Of a DNA stretch of 64,000 bases, positions 23,822 through 32,521 are shown in pieces. The first letter of the stretch is position 1, and each line of letters starts with the position of its first letter. Below the pieces are notes generated by a model, which saw nothing but the letters and a program-made list of their open reading frames with translations, was not told the DNA's origin and did not search any database. The stretch is from positions 1-64,000 of the forward strand of contig NZ_BMEO01000007.1 of assembly GCF_014636635.1 (NCBI RefSeq). Reading direction: 5' to 3'. A program made the translations under genes and the position numbers. This DNA comes from Marinicella pacifica. Lineage in GTDB: Bacteria; Pseudomonadota; Gammaproteobacteria; Xanthomonadales; Marinicellaceae.

Positions 23822-25171
23822 ATGAATAATAAAAAACTCACTGTTATGCTGGCACTCATCAGCACTGTAATTGTTGCTATCTGGGCCTGGAGTTATGCCA
23901 TGAACGCAACTGCAAGCACTCATTTGCCCTGGATAACATACCACAATATCCTGTATGTTACAGGACTATTGGCGATGGCCTTGCTGTCGATAACCATGAT
24001 ACTGGCGACCAGACCGGCGATATTAGAACCTGTGTTTAATGGCCTTGATAAGATCTACCGACTGCATAAATGGACGGCGATATTAGCGGTTATTTTTGCG
24101 GTTCTACATTGGTTAACTGAAATGAATGATGACTTGTTAGAATCGCTCTTGTTGGTCTCCGGACAACCCACTGAGGCTTCGGTTTCAGGCTTTGTTGATA
24201 CTATGCAAGAACTGGCTGAGGATTTGGGTGAATGGAGCTTTTATCTGGTGGCTGGCATGGTGCTGTTGTCACTATTGAAGTTTTTTCCCTACAAATTCTG
24301 GCGTTATTTACACCGTATTATGCCGGTGCTGTATTTATTACTGGTCTTTCATGCAGCCTGGCTAACACCATTTAGCTGGTGGCAACAACCCATCGGCTTA
24401 CTACTGGGCCTGTTAATGGTGGCCGGCAGTATCGCAGCCATGCGCTCTTTAACCGGACACATTGGCCGAACACGACGGGTTCAAGGCACCATCAAATCCA
24501 TTACAGCCAGTGCTCAAGGCATTACTCAGGTGGTCTGTCAATTGGGTAAAAAATGGCCCGGTCACCGGGCGGGACAATTTGCTTTTGTGCGTTTCGATCG
24601 GCTTGAAGGCAACCACCCTTTCACTATTGCCAATGCGGATAAAAACAATGGTCAATTAACTTTTGAAATAAAAGCCCTTGGCGATTACACCAAAAATTTA
24701 GCCGGAAAAATAACCGAGGGTCAAGCCGTCACTGTTGAAGGGCCTTATGGCCGGTTTGATTTAAAACACCACAAAGCCAACGCCGAGCAAATCTGGGTGG
24801 CCGCCGGTATTGGTGTAACCCCCTTTTTAGCCTGGTTAGAAGAATTACAAAATCACCCGGAACAGGTACCGACTGCGCAGATGCATTATTGTACCCATGA
24901 TGGCTCCTCCGATCCGATGGTGCCACGATTACAGCAGTTATGTGATAACCTGAAATCTGATAACTCACCTGGTATCAGTCTACACATACATGACAGTCAA
25001 AAAGGTCAGAAAATCACAACGGAAGACCTGCTCAATCGAGATGCTGCGAAAAAGGTAACGGAAGTTTGGTACTGTGGCCCCAAAGGCCTGGCCAGATTAT
25101 TGGAAACAGGCTTAAAGAAAATGCTACCGGGTTCACTGCGGTTTCGTAAAGAAGCCTTTGAATTTCGATAA
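23822..25171 (+). CDS. Ferric-reductase-like transmembrane FAD/NAD(P)H oxidoreductase
   Basis: A 449-residue protein. The N-terminal half (about 1-215) has about six membrane helices with haem-ligand histidines of the ferric reductase family (HKW and LHW around residues 82-98, LHR and FHA around 163-180). The C-terminal half is a ferredoxin-NADP reductase module: HPFTIA near residue 265 binds FAD, VAAGIGVTPFLAWLEEL binds NAD(P)H, and WYCGPKGLARLL closes the domain. It would pass electrons from cytosolic NAD(P)H through FAD and haem to the outer face of the inner membrane. The acceptor (iron, copper, a flavoprotein) is unknown. It is divergent from the two-component genes. Confidence 0.88.
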   Translation: MNNKKLTVMLALISTVIVAIWAWSYAMNATASTHLPWITYHNILYVTGLLAMALLSITMILATRPAILEPVFNGLDKIYRLHKWTAILAVIFAVLHWLTEMNDDLLESLLLVSGQPTEASVSGFVDTMQELAEDLGEWSFYLVAGMVLLSLLKFFPYKFWRYLHRIMPVLYLLLVFHAAWLTPFSWWQQPIGLLLGLLMVAGSIAAMRSLTGHIGRTRRVQGTIKSITASAQGITQVVCQLGKKWPGHRAGQFAFVRFDRLEGNHPFTIANADKNNGQLTFEIKALGDYTKNLAGKITEGQAVTVEGPYGRFDLKHHKANAEQIWVAAGIGVTPFLAWLEELQNHPEQVPTAQMHYCTHDGSSDPMVPRLQQLCDNLKSDNSPGISLHIHDSQKGQKITTEDLLNRDAAKKVTEVWYCGPKGLARLLETGLKKMLPGSLRFRKEAFEFR

Positions 25172-25193
25172 ATTAAATATTTTAAACCTGCTT

Positions 25194-25224
25194 TCAGGTT
25201 ATTGTCAGGAAAGCAGATTATAGT
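25194..25224 (+). promoter_or_regulatory. OmpR-type box and -10 before the PepSY operon
   Basis: TTTCAG (25192-25197) and TGTCAGGA (25203-25210, TCAG at 25205) repeat TCAG with an 11-base period and align base for base with the box at 23760-23778. TATAGT (25219-25224) is a possible -10. The same stretch can also form two mutually exclusive stems, AACCTG/CAGGTT and CTGCTTTC/GAAAGCAG. Confidence 0.55.
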
Positions 25225-25251
25225 TAAGGTTCAAACAACTGGAGAGACACC

Positions 25252-25623
25252 ATGAAAATTGTACAAATGGCTGCATTGATGGTCGCTTTTTTAATATCAA
25301 CAGCGGCACTGGCTGATGATGACTGCACCGATCCGGTGGCCGAATGGCAACCGCAGGAAAACCTGCGTCAACTGATGATTGACAACGGCTGGGACGTGAA
25401 GCGCATTAAAGTCGATGACGGCTGTTATGAAGTCAAAGGCTTTGACCAGGACGGTCACCGTGTAGAAGCCAAATTCTCACCGGCTAGCTTGGAAATTATA
25501 GAACTTGAAATCAAGTTTACGGGTTCCGGCAATCGCTCTGGCTATTTAAAAAAACGCAGTGGCCAACAAAAACCTGCGAACAATAAAGACAGCAAACAAA
25601 GACCCAAAGTAAACATTCAGTAA
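25252..25623 (+). CDS. Exported PepSY-domain protein
   Basis: A 123-residue protein with signal peptide (about 1-21, ending ALA) and a single PepSY domain: LRQLMIDNGWDVKRIKVDDGCYEV followed by AKFSPASLEIIELE. The mature part has two cysteines near its start and in DGCYEV. The C-terminal 30 residues are a lysine- and glutamine-rich tail. Small PepSY proteins of this kind sit beside membrane cytochromes and reductases; they are periplasmic and their role is unclear (inhibitor, chaperone or redox partner). It has a good GGAGAG site before the ATG and heads a three-gene operon. Confidence 0.85.
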   Translation: MKIVQMAALMVAFLISTAALADDDCTDPVAEWQPQENLRQLMIDNGWDVKRIKVDDGCYEVKGFDQDGHRVEAKFSPASLEIIELEIKFTGSGNRSGYLKKRSGQQKPANNKDSKQRPKVNIQ

Positions 25624-25641
25624 CAACACGGAGATGACAGC

Positions 25642-26112
25642 ATGACCAATCGCATTCTGATACCGGCAGCCATCGCCAGCTTATTATCGGCCATGGTTGC
25701 CAACGCCCGCGAAGTCACCTTCACCACCGAACTGAAAAGTTATGGTGGTGATGGCGCTTATGTGGCCTTATACCTCACCAATGAAGCCGGTCAATATCAA
25801 AAAACCTTATGGATTGCCGGAGAAAAATCTAAATATTACAAGCACTTAAGCGGCTGGGCGCGTGGTAGTGGCTTGCGCAGCAGTGAATATGATGCCCTCA
25901 CCGGTGCCAGTGTGGCAGCCGGTAAAACCATGACAGTTACCCTCGATTTAGAAGACTCCTTTATTGATTCTGGCTTTCAAGTGAGGGTGGATACAGCGGT
26001 GGAAGATATGCGGGATAATCGCAATGATGTGGTGGTGTCATTAACCACGGAAGGTGTCGGCCAAACCACTGCCGGCCGTGGCTACGTGCAAAGTTTCAGC
26101 TATTCATTTTAA
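25642..26112 (+). CDS. DUF2271 family exported protein
   Basis: A 156-residue protein with signal peptide (about 1-22, ending ANA). The mature part is a beta-sandwich-like sequence with YVALYLTNEAGQYQKTLWIAG, KYYKHLSGWARGSG and VRVDTAVEDMRDNRNDV, which I recognise as DUF2271. In many proteobacteria this family is encoded with PepSY proteins and flavin-transfer or reductase genes, as here. It lies 18 bases after the PepSY gene, with a GGAGATGA ribosome site. The function is unknown; a periplasmic partner of the flavoprotein encoded next is the natural guess. Confidence 0.82.
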   Translation: MTNRILIPAAIASLLSAMVANAREVTFTTELKSYGGDGAYVALYLTNEAGQYQKTLWIAGEKSKYYKHLSGWARGSGLRSSEYDALTGASVAAGKTMTVTLDLEDSFIDSGFQVRVDTAVEDMRDNRNDVVVSLTTEGVGQTTAGRGYVQSFSYSF

Positions 26113-26127
26113 TCTACCATGATTAAC

Positions 26128-26162
26128 CCGGCAGCCCAATACATTGTATTCAGGACTGCCGG
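26128..26162 (+). repeat. Intercistronic hairpin between the DUF2271 and PepSY-flavoprotein genes
   Basis: CCGGCAG (26128-26134) pairs with CTGCCGG (26156-26162), and inside it AATAC pairs with GTATT (26138-26149). No T-run follows, so it may be a partial terminator or an RNA-stabilising structure that sets expression of the last gene. Confidence 0.5.
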
Positions 26163-26184
26163 ATTACTATAAGGAAAAGACGCC

Positions 26185-28416
26185 ATGATACGTAAACTCC
26201 ACTCCATATTGGGCTTATCGGCGTTGCTACTGGTGGTGGTACTGGCCATCACCGGCGTCATTTTATCGATTAATCCAACCATTGAGCGCAGCCAAGCCAG
26301 CGTTATGGGCACTTCAGCCATCACTGTGGCGGAATTAACCGGCAATCTGGCGAGCCGATACCCACAAATTGAGCAGCTACAACGTACCCCATCCGGCACC
26401 CTGATTGTTTTTTATACGGACAATAATCAGGCCGGTGCCGATCGCATCGACCCATTCACCGCCAATACAATTGGCCCTTATACCATCACACCCTTTAAAA
26501 CCTGGCTGAAAAACCTGCACCGATCCTATCTACTCGACACCCCGGGACGTATTGCGGTCGCTTTAGGCGCCCTTGTGATGCTGCTGTTAAGTATTTCCGG
26601 CACCCTGATGCTGGTGAACAGAGCCGGTGGCTGGCGTTATTTGTTCCGCCCCATTCAGGGTTCAACACTATCACAGCGGCTACACAGCCAGGTCGGTCGT
26701 CTGGCACTTATCGGCTTGCTGTTATCGGCCATCACCGGTCTTTATATGTCTCTGGAAACCTTTGAGTTTATTCCTGATCATCAAACTACGGAGCCGGCTT
26801 TTCCTGATCAAGTGGACGGTGGAGAGCCGGCAGCCATTGCTTCCTTGGCTGCGCTTAAAGCCATTCCGGTCTCTGAACTTCGAGAACTGGTGTACCCCTA
26901 CCCGCAGGACGCTTATGATGTCTATTCAATCACAACCCAACAAGGCATGGGTTTTATTGACCAATCAACCGGTCAATTATTGGCTTTTGAGCCCTATAAC
27001 AGCCGACAAAAAATCTATGAATTCATCTATATGTTACACACCGGTGAAGGACTGTGGTGGCTGGCCTTAATACTGGGCTTAAGTGCCCTCACGGTGCCAT
27101 TAATGACATGGACCGGCATCCAGGTGTGGTGGCGACGCAGACGTGCCATTCCACGTATCAGCAACAACAGCAAAGCCCCATCGGCTGACAGCGTGATCCT
27201 GGTGGGCAGTGAAAATAACAGCACCTGGGGCTTTGCTGAAAACCTGCATAATGCCCTGAACTCAGCCGGTTACCGGGTTCATACCGCCGCCATGAATAAG
27301 CTCGCCGACACCTACCCACAGGCGAAACGACTGTTTATTTTAACGGCCACCTATGGTGATGGTGATGCCCCGGCGTCAGCCAAACAGTTCCTTAAGCGCC
27401 TGGCAGAAGTTGCTGATACCCCGTCCATACCTTTTGCGGTCTTGGGTTTTGGTGACCGCCAATTTCCAAAATTCTGTGGCTATGCACAACAGATTGCAGA
27501 CGCCTTAGAACATAAAGGCTGGCCGGCGCTATTGACCACTGAAATGATTGATCGCCAATCAAGTCAAACCTTTGCCCGTTGGGGCGAGGCCATCGGCCAG
27601 GAAATCGGCACGCCACTGACACTGGACCACACCCCGCCACAACCCAAAACCGTAACCTTACAATTAGCAGAACGCATTAACTATGGTGAACGCGTGCAGG
27701 CCCCCACATCAGTTTTGCGTTTTAAAATGGCCGACCAAAGCCAGCACACAGGATGGTTTCAGACATTATTCAAAACCTCGAAACTGCCTCACTTTGAAGC
27801 CGGTGATTTAGTGGGTATTTTACCGCCGGGCAGCGCCATACCCCGTTATTATTCCCTGGCGTCGGCATCCGTTGACGGGGTTTTAGAAATATGCGTTCGT
27901 CAGGTACAAGGCGGACTGTGTTCAAATTTTCTGCATAATTTGAACATCGGTGAAACCATTGAAGCGTTTATTCAGGACAATCCACAATTTCGCCCCGCCA
28001 GCGGCAAACAACCGATTATCTTAATCGGTGCCGGAACCGGCCTTGGGCCTTTAATCGGCTTTATTCGTAACAACAAATCCCGTCATCCCATGTACCTGTA
28101 TTGGGGCGGACGCAATCCCGATTCCGATTTTCTCTATGAACAAGAGCTCAAAACCTACCTCAGCGACCAGCGACTCAGCGGCCTCAACACCGCCTTTTCG
28201 AGAATCCCCAAAGACAGTGGTTACGTCCAGGACAAGTTACTCACTGATGCCGAACATATCCGTGCGCTGATACAAAATAATGCCCAGATTTTAGTGTGCG
28301 GCGGGCGCAAAATGGCAGGTGGCGTGGTCACCGCCATGAATGACATTTTGGCTCCCATCGAACTCGATGTCACCGCCCTAAAAGCCGCCGGCCGTTACCG
28401 CGAGGATGTTTATTAA
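26185..28416 (+). CDS. PepSY transmembrane - flavodoxin - FNR fusion reductase
   Basis: A 743-residue inner membrane flavoprotein. Residues about 1-315 are a PepSY_TM region with four membrane helices (IRKLHSILGLSALLLVVVL; then helices near 120-143, 170-190 and 285-305). Residues about 335-475 form a flavodoxin-like FMN domain (LVGSENNSTWGFAENL, LTATYGDGDAPASA, FAVLGFGDRQFPKFCG). Residues about 490-743 form a sulfite-reductase-like FAD/NADPH domain (RYYSLASAS, GAGTGLGPLIGF, LVCGGRKMAGGV). The module would move electrons from NADPH via FAD and FMN to haem or a periplasmic acceptor. It ends 18 bases from a convergent gene. Family members are called PepSY-containing sulfite reductase flavoproteins, but sulfite reduction is not implied. 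Confidence 0.92.
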   Translation: MIRKLHSILGLSALLLVVVLAITGVILSINPTIERSQASVMGTSAITVAELTGNLASRYPQIEQLQRTPSGTLIVFYTDNNQAGADRIDPFTANTIGPYTITPFKTWLKNLHRSYLLDTPGRIAVALGALVMLLLSISGTLMLVNRAGGWRYLFRPIQGSTLSQRLHSQVGRLALIGLLLSAITGLYMSLETFEFIPDHQTTEPAFPDQVDGGEPAAIASLAALKAIPVSELRELVYPYPQDAYDVYSITTQQGMGFIDQSTGQLLAFEPYNSRQKIYEFIYMLHTGEGLWWLALILGLSALTVPLMTWTGIQVWWRRRRAIPRISNNSKAPSADSVILVGSENNSTWGFAENLHNALNSAGYRVHTAAMNKLADTYPQAKRLFILTATYGDGDAPASAKQFLKRLAEVADTPSIPFAVLGFGDRQFPKFCGYAQQIADALEHKGWPALLTTEMIDRQSSQTFARWGEAIGQEIGTPLTLDHTPPQPKTVTLQLAERINYGERVQAPTSVLRFKMADQSQHTGWFQTLFKTSKLPHFEAGDLVGILPPGSAIPRYYSLASASVDGVLEICVRQVQGGLCSNFLHNLNIGETIEAFIQDNPQFRPASGKQPIILIGAGTGLGPLIGFIRNNKSRHPMYLYWGGRNPDSDFLYEQELKTYLSDQRLSGLNTAFSRIPKDSGYVQDKLLTDAEHIRALIQNNAQILVCGGRKMAGGVVTAMNDILAPIELDVTALKAAGRYREDVY

Positions 28417-28434
28417 GATTTAATCGCAGGATTT

Positions 28435-29061
28435 TTATGAGCGCTGATATAACGCGTATAAATACGGGCGCTGCCCACCCGCCGGCGTTATATAGTCATA
28501 ATGAGCATGCTTAATCAAAGCAAAATCCGGTAACATCCGCTGATTCATATCATCTAAAGAATACCGCCGCACCGGTAACCCCGCACAGCGCTCCGCGCCG
28601 GATTCTGAAAATTCCGCCAACAGCACATAGCCGTTCATTTTCAGCAAACGATAAAGATTCACAAAATAGTTATCAATAGCCTGATTATCAATTAAAAAGT
28701 GCAGCACCGCGCGATCAATCCAGATATCCACGGCTGGTAATTCATTCGGTAGAGGATGTGACAGATCAGCTGCTAACCAGATGATGTCCTTCTGCTCACC
28801 AATTCGTTCACGCAGCCTGGCCAGTGCCGCCTCACTGATGTCATTGAGAATCAATCGATACCCCATGGCCAGCAAACCATCCACCAACTGCGAGGTCCCG
28901 GCTCCGACGATAAATATCGTTTGCGGCTTGTCCAATAAACCAGGCGGAAAGAAATCCAAGGTGTAAGAGACATCCCGCTCATACCAGCCCAAGGATTCGT
29001 CAGGTTTGTCGCTGAAAATGTGATCCCAATGGGCTTGTTTATCAATGTTGCTAGCATTCAT
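28435..29061 (-). CDS. Class I SAM-dependent methyltransferase, thiopurine/tellurite-type
   Basis: A 208-residue cytosolic protein. The start DKQAHWDHIFSDKPDESLGWYE and motif I (IFIVGAGTSQLVDGLL), motif II (LILNDIS) and DIWIDRAVLHFL are of the SAM-methyltransferase group whose opening W-x-H-x-F motif is shared with thiopurine and small-molecule methyltransferases. I start it at the ATG 29061, with GAGA upstream, instead of the TTG at 29073 that overlaps the previous stop. The substrate is unknown. It follows the DUF3667 gene closely on the same strand. Confidence 0.8.
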   Translation of the reverse strand: MNASNIDKQAHWDHIFSDKPDESLGWYERDVSYTLDFFPPGLLDKPQTIFIVGAGTSQLVDGLLAMGYRLILNDISEAALARLRERIGEQKDIIWLAADLSHPLPNELPAVDIWIDRAVLHFLIDNQAIDNYFVNLYRLLKMNGYVLLAEFSESGAERCAGLPVRRYSLDDMNQRMLPDFALIKHAHYDYITPAGGQRPYLYALYQRS

Positions 29062-29069
29062 AGGGTGTC

Positions 29070-30161
29070 TCAAAACATAATTGAACTGAGGAACAAAACA
29101 ATAAAGGTGGCGGTGAAGAAGCTTATCGACGCCAGAGGGATAAATAAAATAAAGTAAACCGTGGTCTTTAATTTGTGACGCGGGTAAACGCGCTGCAGGC
29201 TGATGGCGATGTAAATTAACAGGGCTATAATAGATAGACCCACAGTCCAGCCACTGGGTATCAGGGCATATAAGCCAATAACCAACATCAGGCCGAGAAA
29301 AATAAAGGACCGTAGGTGCAAATGATAAACAAAATGGACCACATAGCGGGTTTTCGGATAGAACAATTTAAACAGGGTCGCCATTAACAGCACATCCAGA
29401 AATATCGCCCAGGTCATATTACCAAATAAAAATTTCACAAAGCCTTTCGGGTCCTGGGTGAACCGTAGAAGGGCACGAAAAGTCAGTTGATCCAGAAGGC
29501 TTGACACCTGGTATTTTTCTATAAATTCATCAACAGACAGCTGATAAATATCATTCTGTTTGAAGGTGTAACTGCCATTAAAAAAGGTTAATTGCCCGGT
29601 TTTATCCAAGTTCAATGCCATCAATTCTTCGGCAGCGGTTAAATGTTGCTGGATCTGGTCTTTTTTATCGACAGGTAAATCCTGATTTTGTAGCCATTCG
29701 TTTATATCAGTCAGATGTTGATTAATAAAACTGTCAGGTGAGATATAGCGTAACAATATTGACCGGTCTATTTCAGTTCCTTTGATTGTATTATTTTCGG
29801 AATTATTATCTCCGCTGGTAAAACGTAGATTATCAACGCCTGCCAGCGATAACAATAAGAACAGCATAAACATCAATACCACAAAGACCCGAATCGGCGA
29901 CAGGTAATTAACCCGGCGAGTGGCTAAATATTCTCGTGTTAAAAACCCGGGTTTAACCAGTCCGATAGCAGTTTGTGTTATTTTTGCTTCGTAGTTAAAA
30001 GTGTTGGCAAAGAACTGACCAATCATATGCCAGACACTGTGAAGACCTAAACCGGATTTCTGACTGCAATACGGACAATACTTATAACTTACGGAATAAC
30101 TTCCGCCACAATTTGGACACACGCGTTCAGTGCTGTGTTGATGTTTAACAATCGACCCCAC
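29070..30161 (-). CDS. DUF3667-type membrane protein with N-terminal zinc ribbon
   Basis: A 363-residue protein. Residues about 15-35 hold two Cys-x2-Cys pairs (CPNCGG and CPYCSQ), a zinc ribbon. After that comes a conserved segment AKITQTAIGLVKPGFLTREYLATRRVNYLSPIRVFVV and one membrane helix (about 90-110), a long hydrophilic loop (about 110-230) and four C-terminal helices (about 240-360). This layout is that of DUF3667, of unknown function. The loop is polar and probably periplasmic. Whether the ribbon binds metal or nucleic acid cannot be told. Confidence 0.78.
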   Translation of the reverse strand: MGSIVKHQHSTERVCPNCGGSYSVSYKYCPYCSQKSGLGLHSVWHMIGQFFANTFNYEAKITQTAIGLVKPGFLTREYLATRRVNYLSPIRVFVVLMFMLFLLLSLAGVDNLRFTSGDNNSENNTIKGTEIDRSILLRYISPDSFINQHLTDINEWLQNQDLPVDKKDQIQQHLTAAEELMALNLDKTGQLTFFNGSYTFKQNDIYQLSVDEFIEKYQVSSLLDQLTFRALLRFTQDPKGFVKFLFGNMTWAIFLDVLLMATLFKLFYPKTRYVVHFVYHLHLRSFIFLGLMLVIGLYALIPSGWTVGLSIIALLIYIAISLQRVYPRHKLKTTVYFILFIPLASISFFTATFIVLFLSSIMF

Positions 30162-30262
30162 TTTTGATCGGCCTGCTGACTTAAACAGTGAATTATTTTA
30201 GCACAGGGCATAAATTAATAGTGTAAGAAACACCAAACTGCCCGGTAAGCAACCAATGATGG

Positions 30263-30718
30263 CTATTTTTTCCGTGGATAGGCAAAGCGATATTGCCTAA
30301 ATAAAAGATATAAAATCAGCACAGCAATGGTCATTTGAAAACCATAGTAGCCCATCATATAGTCAGATTTCAGTGTTTTATCGACAAAGATGGCCATCGC
30401 CGCCATAATCAAAAATGCAATACCCGTCAAATATTTCAACCATGGGCTTAATTTAACTTCATCACATGCAAAGTCCTGCGACCGGCCATTCACCAGAACC
30501 TCGGTCACGGTCTGTTCGCTGTCCACATGAAATATATAGTGATTATTAACAAATTCAAATTCATGGGTTCTATCGCCCTTAATCTCAATAGATGACAGCA
30601 GCTTATTTTGGTGATAAATACTATCATTATGTTCACTATCCAGGCGCGTAATTAAGTCAAATGTGGTGTCATTGACGCTGATACGTTGTCGTTTGTATTT
30701 ATACATGGCTGTTTTCAT
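30263..30718 (-). CDS. Unknown membrane protein, two C-terminal helices
   Basis: I do not recognise this 151-residue protein. It has a hydrophilic, beta-rich N-terminal part (about 1-88, with short paired strands such as HEFEFVNNHYIFHVD) and two membrane helices (about 94-112 and 123-142) ending in a basic tail (RQYRFAYPRKK). It starts 6 bases after the TraB/GumN stop, so the two are co-transcribed. Frame quality and spacing support it as real; its function is unknown. Confidence 0.7.
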   Translation of the reverse strand: MKTAMYKYKRQRISVNDTTFDLITRLDSEHNDSIYHQNKLLSSIEIKGDRTHEFEFVNNHYIFHVDSEQTVTEVLVNGRSQDFACDEVKLSPWLKYLTGIAFLIMAAMAIFVDKTLKSDYMMGYYGFQMTIAVLILYLLFRQYRFAYPRKK

Positions 30719-30724
30719 TTTTAA

Positions 30725-31633
30725 TTATTTCATAATTGGCTTAACGGTTAAACCGGCATCCCGCAGTAATTGAATGACGCCCTGTTCACCGGCCAGATGA
30801 CCCGCACCGAATGCAAACACGGTTGGTTTTTTTTGTATAATTTCGGAAATTTTGGTGACCCAGTTTTTGTTTCTGTCATCAAGAATATCCTTTTGAACTT
30901 CATCCCAGTTATCGACTGAACCCGGATAATTGGACATATAATCGAACATACCGACGATATCCTCTTTGTGGTACAAATCAACCATTTGGTTTAATACCCG
31001 ATCTAATTCAGCGAACATTTCCAGTTCTTTCTCAGACATCAGTTGGCCTTTTTTAGGGTTCATGACAGTCACAGCTTGCATCTGCTCGGCCACAGTTTCA
31101 AAACCATAAATGGGCATCTCTAATTTTTGTGCTAAAGCCGCCAGTTCAGTATCAAAGGTCTTCACATTTGGGCAGGCCAGTGACTCCACAGTTAACGCCG
31201 AAATAATGGCGATATACTCAAGTTGTTCAAACATACTAATTCTATACTGACTATGCTGTTCTAAAAATTCAGCAAATTGCTTGTACTGCGCTTCTGAAAA
31301 CCGTTCTTTCAGAGGTTCTTTGGCCACCATGGCACTCATCATCTGCCCTTGTAGATCCGGATTATCCATATCCATCTCAAAGTAGGCCTGCTCAACTTGA
31401 TTAAAAACGTTTTTGATTTTTGGGCTAATGGCGAAATCTTTTTCACACATGATATGCATGGTACCAACCAAGTACGAGGGATGTTCAATATTCGGTCCGG
31501 TGACTTCCCAGACTACTGATTTTTCTAATTGCTTAACCTCAGAATCGTTATTGGCATTTGCAAAGCCAAGTGATAAGTCAAATAAGACAACTGTTAAAAT
31601 AGATAAGGTGATAATTTTTTTCATTGCATTCAC
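30725..31633 (-). CDS. TraB/GumN family protein, exported
   Basis: A 302-residue protein with a signal peptide (about 1-26). Family marks are HPSYLVGTMH (start of the mature domain, with GTMH as the putative metal motif), AYFEMDMDNPD, and the C-terminal PTVFAFGAGHLAGEQGVIQLLRDAGLTV, the GxxH-containing end of TraB/GumN/TIKI-like metalloprotease-fold proteins. Both histidine motifs are present, so it may be an active metalloprotease-like enzyme in the periplasm. It is the first gene of a short operon with the unknown membrane protein. Confidence 0.88.
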   Translation of the reverse strand: MNAMKKIITLSILTVVLFDLSLGFANANNDSEVKQLEKSVVWEVTGPNIEHPSYLVGTMHIMCEKDFAISPKIKNVFNQVEQAYFEMDMDNPDLQGQMMSAMVAKEPLKERFSEAQYKQFAEFLEQHSQYRISMFEQLEYIAIISALTVESLACPNVKTFDTELAALAQKLEMPIYGFETVAEQMQAVTVMNPKKGQLMSEKELEMFAELDRVLNQMVDLYHKEDIVGMFDYMSNYPGSVDNWDEVQKDILDDRNKNWVTKISEIIQKKPTVFAFGAGHLAGEQGVIQLLRDAGLTVKPIMK

Positions 31634-31701
31634 ATATTTTAATAAAGTACTTAGTTAGTAACGAAACAGGCTTTTTGTTACATAATTTTTTAAAAGATAA
31701 A

Positions 31702-32124
31702 TCACTCAGCCCCAAACTGAGCAAATAATTCGGCTCCGGTTAGGTTTTTGGTTTGATTTGAAAAACAGTAATAGCCTGGCTTTTCATCAATAAAAACCTG
31801 ATTATCAAAATTTAATTGGGATTCAATATCCAAAATACCCGCGGGTATAATGTAAAGCCCGGGTTGTTTGAGTTTATAAAACAAACCGGTGCCGCATTTT
31901 TGACAAAACCCACGCTCCGCCCAATCTGAAGAGGCATAAACACCAATCGAATCCTGACCCGAAAATTCAACATCGGTACCACATTCGACCGCCATAAGCG
32001 GCCCGCCGGTCCATTTTCGACAGGTATTACAATGACAAGCCCCAACACTTTGGCTCGCTGCTTGAGCCACAAAGCGCACTGCGCCACATAAACATTGACC
32101 GTTGGCCTTTAATACTTTATCCAT
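31702..32124 (-). CDS. GFA-type zinc protein (glutathione-dependent formaldehyde-activating fold)
   Basis: A 140-residue cytosolic protein. Zinc ligands are arranged as in the GFA fold: CLCGAVRF (about 12-19), CHCNTCRKW (about 31-39) and CQKCGTGLFYK (about 75-85). In the family some members bind glutathione or act on small aldehydes, most have no proven reaction. It stands alone, with a terminator at 32191-32219 upstream for the gene before it. No neighbour suggests a pathway. Confidence 0.9.
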   Translation of the reverse strand: MDKVLKANGQCLCGAVRFVAQAASQSVGACHCNTCRKWTGGPLMAVECGTDVEFSGQDSIGVYASSDWAERGFCQKCGTGLFYKLKQPGLYIIPAGILDIESQLNFDNQVFIDEKPGYYCFSNQTKNLTGAELFAQFGAE

Positions 32125-32190
32125 AATTTTATCCTCAACTTTTGGGTTTCATCATAACTGATTTAAACAAAAACACTGACGATACAATCA

Positions 32191-32219
32191 AAAAAACCCA
32201 GTAGCAGCCTGGGTTTTTT
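32191..32219 (-). terminator. Rho-independent terminator of the GlsB-type gene
   Basis: AAAAAACCCAG (32191-32201) and CTGGGTTTTTT (32209-32219) form an 11-bp stem with a 7-base loop, and T-runs occur on both sides, so it can work in both directions. Its position just past the GlsB-type stop shows the minus-strand use. Confidence 0.85.
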
Positions 32220-32237
32220 TGTTATTTTTGTCCGTTG

Positions 32238-32498
32238 TTATTTGGTTGCTTTCCTAATCACACCAATAACCAGTAGTAACACCACCGCACCAATGGTGGC
32301 GACAATAATGCTCCCTAAAATACCACCGGCAATCGAAATTCCCAACTGGGTAAACAGCCAACTGCCAATAAATGCACCGACAATACCAATTAAGATGTTG
32401 GCCACAATACCAAAGCCATAACCCTTAACTAGTACGCCCGCCAACCAACCGGCAATACCACCAATCAAACAAATAATTAAAAAACCTTCGAGTGTCAT
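32238..32498 (-). CDS. GlsB/YeaQ/YmgE family stress-associated membrane protein
   Basis: An 86-residue, glycine-rich protein with three membrane helices (about 3-20, 30-50 and 58-82). The motif GGIAGWLAGVLVKGYGFGIVANILIGIVGAFIGSW is the transglycosylase-associated (GlsB/YeaQ) pattern. Such proteins are induced by stress or stationary phase; biochemical function is unknown. The ribosome site GAGGAGGAG is very strong. The upstream region 32499-32600 holds two CCTG...CAGG palindromes that could be operators. Confidence 0.92.
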   Translation of the reverse strand: MTLEGFLIICLIGGIAGWLAGVLVKGYGFGIVANILIGIVGAFIGSWLFTQLGISIAGGILGSIIVATIGAVVLLLVIGVIRKATK

Positions 32499-32521
32499 AC
32501 TTTTCTCCTCCTCATTATGTG

